49,539 nt of DNA from Corallococcus sp. CAG:1435 (GCA_000433775.1 HF998466.1:3298-52836); one strand, 5' to 3'; counted from the stretch's first letter, positions 1 through 9,193 are shown. Notes: a model not told the origin generated them from the sequence alone. Translations and numbers: made by a program.

Positions 1-2061
1 GTAGGGAAAAAGCGCCTTGCGTGAAGCAAAGAAGTATTCCGTTTCTATTTGTACGCCCGCACTTTGCGCAACAAGGTCAAAAACCTGTTTGGCAAGCAGT
101 CCGTCCCGTGCAAGAAACACTATCTTCTTGTAGCCTTTTTGCTGCGCCGTGTGCAACATCCACCTTGCAAGGGCAAACATGTGCATTCCCAATGTGGCGT
201 AACCCGTGTTGTAGGCGTCGGCATTGTACTGCGACTGCTCGTTGAAAGGCACAAAGGGGTTGTCAAACAGTTTGTTTGCCACAACTCCCAACATGCATCT
301 TACGGAAAGGTCTTTTGTCAGTTGCGTTTGTTCTGCAAGGGTGTTGTTTCTTGACAGATAGAAGGAAAGGCTGTTTCCCGTAAAGATATTTGCAAATTTG
401 TTTTCCATTGTCGTGGTTGCTTTGGGCAAGTGGAAGGTGCTTATTCCTTTTTGTTTTGCCGCAACTATGTCGCTTTCCCAGTTGTCCCCTATGTGCACGA
501 TTTTCCAAGCAGGCACGCCCATTTGCTTTATCATCACGTCAAACAAACTGCCCGTGCGTTTCAGTTTACGTTGTTCACTGGAAAGAAACAGCCTTTCGTA
601 GCCGTCGTAGCCGTTGCTTACAAGCAAATTTTCCACCGTGTCCCTTTCCAGATACATGTCGGAAGTTACCACAATACGTTTGTTGAGATGTTTTGCCAGT
701 TGGAAAAGTTGTTTGGCTGTGTTGCGTGGGTAGCAAAAGCGTTTTTCCACCTCTATTTCCGCCTGCATTATACTTTGCGCCGTCTGAAAGTCGATATCGG
801 CAATTTTTTCCAGACATTTGTACGTTTCCGCAAGCGTAATGTCTTCAAAACGCAATCTTTCGCCGGCAATTTCCCTTGCTTTTGCGTCGGCAAGCATGCG
901 CATGTCCACAAAAGTTTCTTCCGTCATGGAAGGTACAAGCGTTGCGGCAAATTTACCAACAAATTTGTACAAATCCACGGGACTGTACAGCGGGCGCAAC
1001 AACAGGGTGTCGAAAATATCGAAACTGACTACTTCGGTGTCGGGCAGAGCAATCAGTTGTTTTGCCCTTTCCAACTCGCCCGACCATTCGGTGCTGTGTT
1101 CGTAAAAATAAAATTCGTGCAAATGCGGTTTTTCCACTTTTCTGCTTCCGAAAGCCTGTTCCAACGTGTTCAACGCTTCATTGTCGTGCGTTTTTCCGTA
1201 GGAAACAACCACTCCCGACCAAATGCGGCGGTACTTTTCCAGAAAGTTGACGTAGTGGCGTTGGTTTTCCAAAAATATTTTGGGTTTTATTTGCAGAAAA
1301 AACGTTTTGAAAAAACGAAATGCGTTGCCTGCGTCGGCAATATTGCGCAAGATTCTTTCAAAGGGCAACGTGGTGCTTGTGGACGCCTGCGAATGGCGCA
1401 GGTAGAAGTAGGCGTCGGCATAGGCAAAAGACATGCTTTGCGCCTGTGCGTACACAACAGACGAAAACAACACGTCCTCGCACATTATCAGGTGAAAATC
1501 TATTTGCGAAAAGTAGGGCAGGCATCTGTCCAAAAGCGACCTGCGGTACAGTTTGTTCCACACCGTATGCCACAAAAAGCAACTTCCTTCCTGTTGCAAA
1601 AAGGCTTGCGCAACTTCGTCGCCCTGCAATTTTTCTCGGGCAACGTTGAAACTGCGATAGTTGTTGAAGTAGGTGTAGCGCATGTTTTCGTCCACGTTGA
1701 CGGTGTTGCCCACAACCATTTCGCTGTTTTCTTGGGTGATTTTTTGGTGCAAAAGGCGAAACCAATCCACACCGACAAAGTCGTCGGCGTCCACAAATGC
1801 CACAAATTCGCCCTTTGCCACCTTCAAGCCTTCCACACGTGCACGGAAAAGCCCCAGATTCTGTGCGTTTTTCACCACGACGATTCTGTCGTCGTTCTGC
1901 TGAATGTTGCGTATCAGTTGCACCGAGTTGTCGGGCGAACCGTCGTCCACGCAAATTATCTGAAGGTTTTTGTAGGAGGAATTGCAAATGCTTTCCAAGC
2001 ATTTTTCAATGAATTTCTCCATTTTGTACACGGGAATAATTACGCTTATCAAATCTTTCAC
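1..2061 (-). CDS. GT2 glycosyltransferase fused to a HAD-like domain, 3' end beyond the window (partial)
   Basis: The reading frame stays open from a GTG at 2061 to base 1, at least 687 residues, so the C-terminus lies outside the window. Residues 1-230 are a GT-A family 2 glycosyltransferase: a VIIPVYKMEKFIEKCL start, VDDGS near 40 and the metal-binding AFVDADDF near 88-95. Residues 346-550 are HAD-like: FDIFDTLLLRP at 347-357, VVTSDMYL at 464-471 and HIGDNWESD at 523-531. A further C-terminal part carries FLARDG and ASRKALFP, which I recall from GT-associated HAD proteins of the COG5610 type. The acceptor sugar is unknown; cell-surface glycan assembly is the likely role. The GTG is chosen because it overlaps the upstream gene's stop as GTGA, implying translational coupling. 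The second Asp of the usual DxD motif I is replaced by Phe. Confidence 0.85.
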   Translation of the reverse strand, partial: MKDLISVIIPVYKMEKFIEKCLESICNSSYKNLQIICVDDGSPDNSVQLIRNIQQNDDRIVVVKNAQNLGLFRARVEGLKVAKGEFVAFVDADDFVGVDWFRLLHQKITQENSEMVVGNTVNVDENMRYTYFNNYRSFNVAREKLQGDEVAQAFLQQEGSCFLWHTVWNKLYRRSLLDRCLPYFSQIDFHLIMCEDVLFSSVVYAQAQSMSFAYADAYFYLRHSQASTSTTLPFERILRNIADAGNAFRFFKTFFLQIKPKIFLENQRHYVNFLEKYRRIWSGVVVSYGKTHDNEALNTLEQAFGSRKVEKPHLHEFYFYEHSTEWSGELERAKQLIALPDTEVVSFDIFDTLLLRPLYSPVDLYKFVGKFAATLVPSMTEETFVDMRMLADAKAREIAGERLRFEDITLAETYKCLEKIADIDFQTAQSIMQAEIEVEKRFCYPRNTAKQLFQLAKHLNKRIVVTSDMYLERDTVENLLVSNGYDGYERLFLSSEQRKLKRTGSLFDVMIKQMGVPAWKIVHIGDNWESDIVAAKQKGISTFHLPKATTTMENKFANIFTGNSLSFYLSRNNTLAEQTQLTKDLSVRCMLGVVANKLFDNPFVPFNEQSQYNADAYNTGYATLGMHMFALARWMLHTAQQKGYKKIVFLARDGLLAKQVFDLVAQSAGVQIETEYFFASRKALFPY

Positions 2062-3089
2062 TGGTTTTCTCCGTTTGGTACTTTTCCGTTTTTTATGCGT
2101 GCAAACGCACGGAAAAACACGCTTTTTCGTATTTTGTCAAAGTGAAGCAACTGCCACCTGTCCAAAGGGGAAAGTGTGTACAGTTTGTTTCTTTCATGTT
2201 GTTGTCTTTTTGTCATCGAAGGAAAAAATTGCACGCAAAACTGTTTGCAAATTGCCAATTTGCGGGAAATCTTTTCCAATTCCTCTTTGCTGTAACCGCC
2301 CCTGTGCCTTGCACATTTTTTGTAAAAACCCACAAGGTCAAACATTTGTTTTTCCACGGTGGGAAGCAACTCTTCAAGGTTGTTGTTGCGGTAAAATTGC
2401 GCTCTTTCCAACAGGGCTTGTACGTCGTCGAAGTGGCGTAAAAAGTTTGACGACGTGCTTATGTTGTCCCCTCTGTTGGTGTGGTAGTACATGGCTTTGT
2501 CCGTAAAGGCGATTTTTTTCGCTTTGTACGCCAACAGGTGAATGACCGCCTGGTCTTCGTGAATTTTTCCGACAGGAAATCGCACCCCGTCAAAAAGTCG
2601 TGCGTCAAAAAGTTTGTTCCACATTACAACGTTTTTGTATCCGTCTTTTTCCGCAAGACTTTTCAAAAACTGTACGTTTGATTGCGTTGCGTTGCCTGCA
2701 GAAACTTTCGTTTTGGTTGTTCCGTTACATTCCCAAAAGGAACAGCAGGCAATTTCCGCATTTTCACTTTTGCTCAGTTTGTAAAGGGTGGCAAAAATAT
2801 CCTTTTCCACAAAGTCGTCGCTGTCTACAAACGCCACGTAACTGCCCTTCATTCTGTCCAATGCAAAGTTGCGTGCGTCGGAAAGTCCGCCGTTGGGCTT
2901 GTGAAACACGGTAAGCCCGTAGCGTGAGGCGTATTCGTCGCATATTTCCCCGCTTTTGTCGGTGGAACCGTCGTCCACAAGCAAAATTTCGCATTGCAAC
3001 GTCAGGTTTGCCACGACGCTGTCCAAACAGCGTGCAAGCAAATTTTCCACATTGTACACGGGTATTATGATGCTTATCAAAGGTTTCAT
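2058..3089 (-). CDS. GT2 family glycosyltransferase
   Basis: A 343-residue family 2 glycosyltransferase with a GT-A fold. Visible motifs are the N-terminal SIIIPVYNVENLLARCLDS, LLVDDGSTDKSG near 37-48, KPNGGLSDARN near 64-74, and the metal-binding YVAFVDSDDF near 83-92. An IHEDQAVIHLL segment near 180 fits the catalytic ED motif of this family. The C-terminal 120 residues are basic and not recognised. No membrane segment is obvious, so it probably acts at the cytoplasmic face on lipid-linked or surface glycan precursors. It is the first gene of a two-gene minus-strand operon; its TGA overlaps the next gene's GTG. A GAAGGA ribosome binding site precedes the ATG. Donor and acceptor cannot be read from the sequence. 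Confidence 0.9.
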   Translation of the reverse strand: MKPLISIIIPVYNVENLLARCLDSVVANLTLQCEILLVDDGSTDKSGEICDEYASRYGLTVFHKPNGGLSDARNFALDRMKGSYVAFVDSDDFVEKDIFATLYKLSKSENAEIACCSFWECNGTTKTKVSAGNATQSNVQFLKSLAEKDGYKNVVMWNKLFDARLFDGVRFPVGKIHEDQAVIHLLAYKAKKIAFTDKAMYYHTNRGDNISTSSNFLRHFDDVQALLERAQFYRNNNLEELLPTVEKQMFDLVGFYKKCARHRGGYSKEELEKISRKLAICKQFCVQFFPSMTKRQQHERNKLYTLSPLDRWQLLHFDKIRKSVFFRAFARIKNGKVPNGENQ

Positions 3090-3117
3090 TTGCGTTTTTC
3101 CTTCAAGTTGACCAACT

Positions 3118-3147
3118 ATCTTACCACAAGTGTTACAACTTTGTCAA
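3118..3147 (-). promoter_or_regulatory. Promoter of the glycosyltransferase operon
   Basis: On the minus strand a -35 TTGACA (3147-3142) and a -10 TAAGAT (3123-3118) are 18 nt apart, about 30 nt upstream of the ATG at 3089. Confidence 0.6.
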
Positions 3148-4788
3148 CAAATGTGCCGAAACACAACTGTTTATTGCAATGTTTGCAAATTGCGTATGAT
3201 GTTTTGGAAAATTTTTTCCTAGTTCTGAAAACTTTGCGTTGCGTTTGCCGTAATGCAAAAAAACATTTGCTGTCGACCGCAAAAACACGAATCAATTTCA
3301 AGTAACGTCGTTTGCGACAGAGTTTTTGCTCGTCTGCCCTCTCAGGTGCAAGCAAAGTTATGCCCTTTCAGGTTGCCTGTAAGTTTGGCGAAAGGGTGCG
3401 AAACGGCACACAAACAGTTGATGTAAATTTCAGTTTACCCCGACAAGGTTTAAGTTTACTGAAAAAGTGCAACGTTCAGACATCGGTCAGCAAAAGGTTG
3501 CAAGGCTTTTTGATTGAGGTTTTCCGCTGCACAGTTTTGCGTTTGTGGCAGTTTGTACAAAACAATCGCCTTTTGGCAGACGAAATTTATCGTTATGTAA
3601 CGGAAATCGTACTTTCCGTTTCAAAGTGCTTTTCGATGTCGAAAACACCGCCGTTAAACGACAAACAACTTCTTGTGCGTAAAGAGACATAGGTCAGCAA
3701 AAGGTTGCAAGGCTTTTGATTGAGGTTTTCCGTTGCAAAGTTTTGCGTTTGTGGCAGTTTGTACGAAACAATAGCCTTTGGGCAGACGAATTTTACCGTT
3801 ATGTAACGGGAATTGTGCTTCCCGTTTCAAAGTGCTTTTCGATGTCGAAAACACCGCCGTTAAACGACAAACAACTTCTTGTGCGTAAAGAGACATAGGT
3901 CAGCAAAAGGTTGCAAGGCTTTTGATTGAGGTTTTCCGTTGCAAAGTTTTGCGTTTGTGGCAGTTTGTACAAAACAATCGCCTTTGGGCAGATGAAATTT
4001 ACCGTTATGTAACGGAAATCGTGCTTCCCGTTTCAAAGTGCTTTTCGATGTCGAAAACACCGCCGTTAAACGACAAACAACTTTCTTGTGCGTAAAGAGT
4101 TATCGACAGGCGCAACTGCGGTTGCGGTTTCTCAAACAGCGTAAGGAATTTTTCATTTTGCACATAAAGCCATTGCGTCGGGCAAAAGCGTCAGTGCATA
4201 GTGCATTTTCTTTAATAATTATTATGACATACTGTGGCAATAAATATTCTTGTTTCACGCCATTAGTCTTGCAATGAAACTTTCACGTCTTTTGCATACA
4301 AGGGAATTTTTGCGCAAAACGTTGCAAACGGATTTCAGCATTTTTGCCGTGCCGAAAATGTTTGTAAACCCAAAGACTACTTACAGGCAAAGGCAGGCAA
4401 GGACATATAAGAACAGGCAAGGACAGTCAAAAGACAGGTAACTAACATGCAAAAAACATGTAAATATAGGAAAGCAACGAAAAGACGGGCAACCAAACAG
4501 AAAAAACAATCAAAAACAGGCAAAATTTGCGCAGGGTGTAACTGTTCAGACAATCAATAAAAATAATTGTGCAGTTACCGTTTATTTTTCCAACAGGTTA
4601 TTTTCAGCCTTCACCGTTAATTTGGTGTGTGCTACAAAAGCATCGCTGTTTTTACACAAGCAAAAGGCGTCAGGAATTTTACAAATTTTGTGTGTTTTTG
4701 TACCAAAGAGGGAAAACTTCACAACGAAAGAAATTTTCCCTTTGTTGTGTCTGCAAATTGGCATTGCAATGGCGTTTTGGAGAGGCGG
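3148..4788. other. 1.6-kb gene-poor spacer between divergent glycosyltransferase loci
   Basis: No convincing gene is present. The stretch is T/G-rich and holds the 206-bp tandem repeats at 3485-4099. A small palindrome follows at 4111-4126 (CGCAAC, 4-nt loop, GTTGCG). From 4380 to 4520 there is a purine-rich run with repeated ACAGGCAAGGACA-like words. Open frames within the repeats exist only because the repeated DNA lacks stops; copy lengths of 207 and 206 bp would shift any frame from copy to copy. Confidence 0.6.
3485..4099. repeat. Three tandem copies of a 206-207 bp repeat
   Basis: Copies begin with GGTCAGCAAAAGGTTGCAAG at 3485, 3692 and 3898, giving periods of 207 and 206 bp; the last ends near 4099. 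Each copy keeps a TTTTCGATGTCGAAAA palindrome. Each also has a hairpin: CGGAAA/TTTCCG in copy 1 (3601-3618), CGGGAA/TTCCCG in copy 2 (3807-3824), and CGGAAA/TTCCCG with one mismatch in copy 3 (4013-4030). An overlapping palindrome CCGTTATGTAACGG shares the CGG arm, so the two hairpins cannot form together. Confidence 0.9.
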
Positions 4789-6009
4789 ATGGTTAAGCTT
4801 TCGGTAATAATTTGCGTCTACAACACCGACTCGGACATGCTGGAACAGTGTTTGAAAAGCGTTCGGGGCGAGTTGACGGATACGGAAATAATAGTGGTGG
4901 ACGACGGTTCTGCCGTAAGTTACGCACAGTTGGTGCAATCCTTCGGTGCAAAGTACGTCAGGACGGAAAACTGCGGAACGCTTCACGCTCGGCTGCTGGG
5001 CGTCAGTTTGGCACAGGGACAGTACGTTGCGTTTGTCGATGCCGACGACGAGGTGTCCTTTTGCTATCACAGCGCTTTGTGCGCCGTTGCCGAAAGGGAA
5101 AATGTCGACATAGTCCTTGGCGATTGGGCGTTTCTCACCCCAAAAACAGCCTACGTGTGTCAAAATGACAGCACGATAAAGGAAACTTTTGTTACTTCCG
5201 ACTGCTTGCAACGCTACTTCCAACATGCGGGGCAGGAACACAGTTGGTACGTGTTGTGGAACAAGGTTTTTCGTCGCACGCTTTTGCAGCAGGCGTGTCA
5301 ACAGGTGCAGATGCACCCCATTGGTCGTCAGGTTTTTGCCGAAGACGTACTCATCACGTTTTTTGCCTTCTTGTACGCATCAAGGGTGGCAAACGTGCAT
5401 CTCGGCTACTACTTTTACCGTTTGCATGCCTCGCAACAGACGAATGTAAATTCCTTTGAAAGATTTTCGGCTCACGTTTCGCAGTCGGCTTTTGTGTTTG
5501 ACGTGATGCGAAGCGAGTTGGAAAAACTGCCTCAAAACGACTTTTTGCTTGGCAAACTTGACGAGTGGAAAAACTTTTCCGCACGGTCGCTGTATTCATC
5601 GGGAAAAGGGGCGGGTTTTCCCGACGTAAAGCAATTTGTGCAACGGGCTTTTGGTCTGAAAGAGGTCAAAAAAGCGACGTTCTCCGACGACAAAGCCTAC
5701 CGCAGGCACATGTTGCTTCCGCAAAACACTGCCGAAATCGACGACGTTTTGAAACAACTTTGCCTCAAAAAGCAAGAAGCGGAAATATTTGCGCAGGGCG
5801 TCTATTCCCGAAAAACCGTTTTGGCGATTTCCGACATATTGCATCTGCCTTTTCGTCTTTGTGACAAACATTCGGCAAAGGTGGTGTTGCCTCGTGAAAA
5901 ATATTCGGCATGGCAAAAAATAATTCACGGTAGGCTTGCCTTTTTTGTGGCTACGGCGCTTTTCCCCAAGGGAAGCCGCTTGCGCCGACTACTTAAACAA
6001 AAATTGTGA
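4789..6009 (+). CDS. GT2 family glycosyltransferase
   Basis: A 406-residue family 2 glycosyltransferase beginning MVKLSVIICVYNTDSDML. The GT-A motifs are IIVVDDGS near 37-44, GQYVAFVDADDEVSF near 79-93 and a downstream VFAEDVLITFF (ED) segment near 182-192. The C-terminal half is basic and unrecognised. The start at 4789 is chosen because GGAGAGG lies four bases upstream; an in-frame ATG at 4627 would add 54 residues unlike any glycosyltransferase N-terminus and lacks a ribosome binding site. It is monocistronic, divergent from the glycosyltransferase pair across the repeat region, and followed by a strong bidirectional terminator. It probably adds a sugar in the same cell-surface polysaccharide pathway. 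Substrates are unknown. Confidence 0.9.
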   Translation: MVKLSVIICVYNTDSDMLEQCLKSVRGELTDTEIIVVDDGSAVSYAQLVQSFGAKYVRTENCGTLHARLLGVSLAQGQYVAFVDADDEVSFCYHSALCAVAERENVDIVLGDWAFLTPKTAYVCQNDSTIKETFVTSDCLQRYFQHAGQEHSWYVLWNKVFRRTLLQQACQQVQMHPIGRQVFAEDVLITFFAFLYASRVANVHLGYYFYRLHASQQTNVNSFERFSAHVSQSAFVFDVMRSELEKLPQNDFLLGKLDEWKNFSARSLYSSGKGAGFPDVKQFVQRAFGLKEVKKATFSDDKAYRRHMLLPQNTAEIDDVLKQLCLKKQEAEIFAQGVYSRKTVLAISDILHLPFRLCDKHSAKVVLPREKYSAWQKIIHGRLAFFVATALFPKGSRLRRLLKQKL

Positions 6010-6109
6010 TATGTACACAATTTTTGTATACGTTTGTGCTTTTTCGGTACATGGAAACAGTCAATTTTGAAAAACGACAGTTTTTGTGTACATTTTGTCT
6101 CCCCCATAA

Positions 6110-6146
6110 AAACAAAAAGCGTCCCCGAAAGGGACGCTTTTTGTTT
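6110..6146 (+). terminator. Rho-independent terminator after the glycosyltransferase
   Basis: A 16-bp perfect stem (AAACAAAAAGCGTCCC, loop CGAAA) ends in T-rich sequence. The A/T flanks would let it work in both directions. Confidence 0.9.
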
Positions 6147-6154
6147 TGTTTTAA

Positions 6155-6297
6155 GTGGTTTGCTACAAGTGTTTTTCGTACAAGTGTTTTGCTATAAGCG
6201 TTTTTCGTACAAGTGTTTTACTACAAGTATTGTGATATGAGTATTGTGACGCAAGTTTTTTGCTACAATTGTTTTACATACAAGAGTTTTGCAAAGT
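6155..6297. repeat. Degenerate 14-17 nt tandem repeat array
   Basis: About nine imperfect units resembling TTTTGCTACAAGTG or TTTTCGTACAAGTG follow the terminator. Two units are near-identical (TTTTTCGTACAAGTGTTTT) and the rest drift. No gene is visible from 6147 to 6563. Confidence 0.7.
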
Positions 6298-6563
6298 ACC
6301 AAGCAAGCCCAAAACTGTTTTTGCAACGTCGGTGTTTTCACACACGGCAAGTTTTATCTGTTGCAAGGCGCACGTTTTAAGTTTTAATGCCATGCAACAA
6401 TATCAGCCGAAAAGTCGGCAACGGGTTTCTTCGTGCAAAGGGTGTGTCGGGATTGGCAGAAAGTGCGAAACACCTTTGCAATGCTAGTGTTACGTTGTTG
6501 CTCAACTTTGTTTTTCTTTATGGTTGCATTACAAATTTGTACGTTTATTGCGACGCTTTGTCA

Positions 6564-6591
6564 TTGACAAAACAGTTTGTTTTTTTATAAA
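6564..6591 (+). promoter_or_regulatory. Promoter of the M6 protease lipoprotein
   Basis: TTGACA at 6564-6569 and TATAAA at 6586-6591 are 16 nt apart, 38 nt before the ATG. GGAGG follows, ten bases before the start. Confidence 0.7.
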
Positions 6592-6628
6592 ATAAGTGTG
6601 CTTAATGTAATTATTTTGGAGGCACAAC

Positions 6629-9016
6629 ATGAAAAGAAAAATTTCTGCTCTTTTGGCAGTAGTTTTTGCGTTGGTTTTGGTGCTTACGGCATGCACTCCC
6701 ACGGTGTACACCGTAACATTCGATGCGCAAAACGGCTCTGCGTCGACAACTGTCAAATTCGACGGCAGTTTCCAACTGCCTGCAACTCCGCAAAACGGTA
6801 ACAAAGTGTTTGGCGGCTGGTACACCGACGCACAATGCACAACCCCGTGGACTGTACCGCAAACGCTGACGGTAAACATCACCGTCTACGCCAAATGGAC
6901 GGAACCTTCCGTAACAACGGGCTACAACGTGGTGTTTGACGCACAAAACGGTACAAGTCCGATAATTGTTCCTTTTGACAGCAATTTCCAACTGCCTGCA
7001 ACTCCGCAAAACGGTAACAAAGTGTTTGGCGGCTGGTACACCGACGCACAATGCACGACCCCGTGGACTGTACCCGAAACACTCACAGGCAACATTGTGG
7101 TTTACGCCAAATGGACGGAACCTTCGGGAGGCGGTCAGGGCGGTGGTAGCCAAGGCGGTGGCAGTGGCGAAGCAACTCAACTCACGTCGGTGTTCCTCGA
7201 CCAGTATCTCACCGTTGCAAACGGTTGCTTGCAGTACACGACGGGTTCCACTGCACACGGGTTTGACGACAACCGTGGCGTGCAATTTTTGCAAAACGGC
7301 GGTGCGGTAACCATTGTGTCTTCCTCCAACGTGGAAGGCGTAACCGTGGTCAGCGTAACGGTTGCCACAAATTGTCCCACAGGAATGCAGGTACAAGTTT
7401 CCGTTGGCACGACGCCTCTCAAATGCGAAGGGGAAACGTTAGTAACAGTTGCCCAACAATCGCATTACACCCAACTTACAACATTGAATTTTGTATCCGA
7501 TGAGGCTGTCAGCGGTGCAATCACCGTCATTCTCACCCCCACGGCAGCAAGCAAATCCATGTACATATCTTCCATAGCCGTCAACGGCGAAGTAGGCGGC
7601 GGCGGTCAGGGTGGCGACGGTGGCAGTCAAGGAGGCGTTTCCGGCAACGTAATGCCTCAACAGACTTACGACGCCAACACCTTTGACAGCGACAATTTGC
7701 AAGACAAATTGCTTGCCTACGACGGAGCCATCGGTCTTCCTTCCACAGGCAACATCGACTGTCTGGTTGTTCCCGTGCAGTTTCCCGACACTCAGGCGAT
7801 AACTTCCGCCGACCTTGAAAAACTCAACAAGGCATTCAACGGCACGGCTGCCGACACGGGTTGGCAAAGCGTAAGTTCCTACTATGCGTTGTCTTCCTAC
7901 AACAAACTCAACCTCAACTACGACATTTGGGGCGTCAACATCGGCACAAGCGGCAACGTGTTTACCGCTTCGCACGACTCTACCTATTACAACAACTACA
8001 ACCAAACGGTGGACGTCGGCGACTACACCTACACGCAGTACGGCGACGAAGTAATTTTGCTGGAAGTGTTGGAGTGGCTGGAAGGACAAATCGACCTCAC
8101 CAAGTACGACACCAACAACGACGGTTGCATCGACGCAGTGTACCTCATCTATTCCGCCGACGTGGACTACCAGTCGGACAGTTCCATCTATTGGGCGTAC
8201 GTAACGTGGTACTCCGGAAACAGACAGTTTGACGGCAAGGACGCCTACTACTACCTGTTTGCTGGATTCGACTTCATGGACGAAGACGCCGACAGAGCAG
8301 ACGGAACTGAATACTCCGGCACAATCGAAGGACTCAACATAAACGCTTCCACCTACATTCACGAAACGGGACACCTCATGGGGTTGGACGACTACTACGA
8401 CTACGACATGACCGTCGGTAGCGGAGAAGGTCTGGGCGGTGCCGACATGATGGACTACACTGTGGGCGACCACGGCGTGTATTCCAAAATAATGTTGGGT
8501 TGGATTACTCCCACCGTTGTTACGGAAAGCAAAACTTTCACCATCGAGCCTTCCACAACAAGCGGCGACTGCCTGCTTGTAATGCTGGACTTCGACAATT
8601 CCTACTTCTCGGAATATCTGCTGATAGACCTGTATTCCGCAACGGGACTCAATGCGTTGCACGCATCGCAAGCCAACAGTTACCTGTACGACGGTGCTTC
8701 CTACGGAGTGAGAATCTACCACGTTTCCTCTTCCGTCAACAACCCGTACGGCGACGAATACGGTTCTTTCACCGACAACAACAACACCTATTCTTCCATT
8801 CCTCTCATCAAACTTGTGGAAGCGGACGGTGAAAACAAGTTTGCCGGCACTCGTGGGTACGCTTCGGAAAGCGACCTGTGGCAGACGGGGGACGTGTTCA
8901 GCCGTGTGTTCCCCATGTACACACGTAACGACGGCAAACTGGTAAATTTCGACATCACCGTGGACAGCGTTTCGCAGACTTCCGCAACGGTAACGATAAC
9001 CTTTCAAGCGGAATAG
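6629..9016 (+). CDS. Lipoprotein with InlB-type repeats and an M6-family metalloprotease domain
   Basis: A 795-residue exported protein. A signal peptide ends in a lipobox (VLTAC, lipidated Cys22). Two InlB-type (Listeria-Bacteroides) repeats follow at about 27-93 and 99-165, each with FDAQNG, a GGWYTDAQCTTPW core and VYAKWTEP. A Gly/Ser linker, an unrecognised beta-rich module (about 185-320) and a second Gly-rich linker lead into the protease. This has YIHETGHLMGLDDYYD, fitting the M6 zinc site HExxHxxGxxD (His578, Glu579, His582), and downstream ADMMDYTVGDHG. The family cleaves extracellular proteins; the target here is unknown. Single gene with its own promoter and terminator. The two InlB units are almost identical at DNA level, suggesting recent duplication or conversion. 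Confidence 0.88.
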   Translation: MKRKISALLAVVFALVLVLTACTPTVYTVTFDAQNGSASTTVKFDGSFQLPATPQNGNKVFGGWYTDAQCTTPWTVPQTLTVNITVYAKWTEPSVTTGYNVVFDAQNGTSPIIVPFDSNFQLPATPQNGNKVFGGWYTDAQCTTPWTVPETLTGNIVVYAKWTEPSGGGQGGGSQGGGSGEATQLTSVFLDQYLTVANGCLQYTTGSTAHGFDDNRGVQFLQNGGAVTIVSSSNVEGVTVVSVTVATNCPTGMQVQVSVGTTPLKCEGETLVTVAQQSHYTQLTTLNFVSDEAVSGAITVILTPTAASKSMYISSIAVNGEVGGGGQGGDGGSQGGVSGNVMPQQTYDANTFDSDNLQDKLLAYDGAIGLPSTGNIDCLVVPVQFPDTQAITSADLEKLNKAFNGTAADTGWQSVSSYYALSSYNKLNLNYDIWGVNIGTSGNVFTASHDSTYYNNYNQTVDVGDYTYTQYGDEVILLEVLEWLEGQIDLTKYDTNNDGCIDAVYLIYSADVDYQSDSSIYWAYVTWYSGNRQFDGKDAYYYLFAGFDFMDEDADRADGTEYSGTIEGLNINASTYIHETGHLMGLDDYYDYDMTVGSGEGLGGADMMDYTVGDHGVYSKIMLGWITPTVVTESKTFTIEPSTTSGDCLLVMLDFDNSYFSEYLLIDLYSATGLNALHASQANSYLYDGASYGVRIYHVSSSVNNPYGDEYGSFTDNNNTYSSIPLIKLVEADGENKFAGTRGYASESDLWQTGDVFSRVFPMYTRNDGKLVNFDITVDSVSQTSATVTITFQAE

Positions 9017-9193
9017 TTGCGGTAACGGAAGTCAGGCAAAGTTTTGAAATACGCAACAGGTTTTACAACTTGTTTTCAACAAAGTTGTGAGTAAAGCCTT
9101 GTGCGGTTTTACCGTAAAGTAAAGGTATTACTGTTCGAGGTTTTCACGGTAACCTGCAAAGGCGTGTTTACAAAACAGACGCTGAATAATCGT

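Noticed and set aside
430..2145. A 571-codon open frame on the plus strand.
   Set aside because: It lies antisense to the glycosyltransferase-HAD gene, whose frame shows clear conserved motifs. The plus-strand product is rich in Phe, His and Cys and resembles nothing.
3487..4060. Repeated open frames of 60-80 codons inside the 206-bp repeats, on both strands.
   Set aside because: They exist only because the repeated DNA is open. Copy lengths of 207 and 206 bp shift the frame and no ribosome binding site is present.
4627..4788. A 54-residue N-terminal extension of the glycosyltransferase at 4789.
   Set aside because: The extension has no glycosyltransferase features and no ribosome binding site, while GGAGAGG precedes ATG 4789.
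7439..9007. A 522-codon open frame antisense to the M6 lipoprotein.
   Set aside because: It mirrors a real gene with signal peptide, InlB repeats and zinc site. Long antisense frames are common here because of the codon bias (GAC, AAC, GTT).
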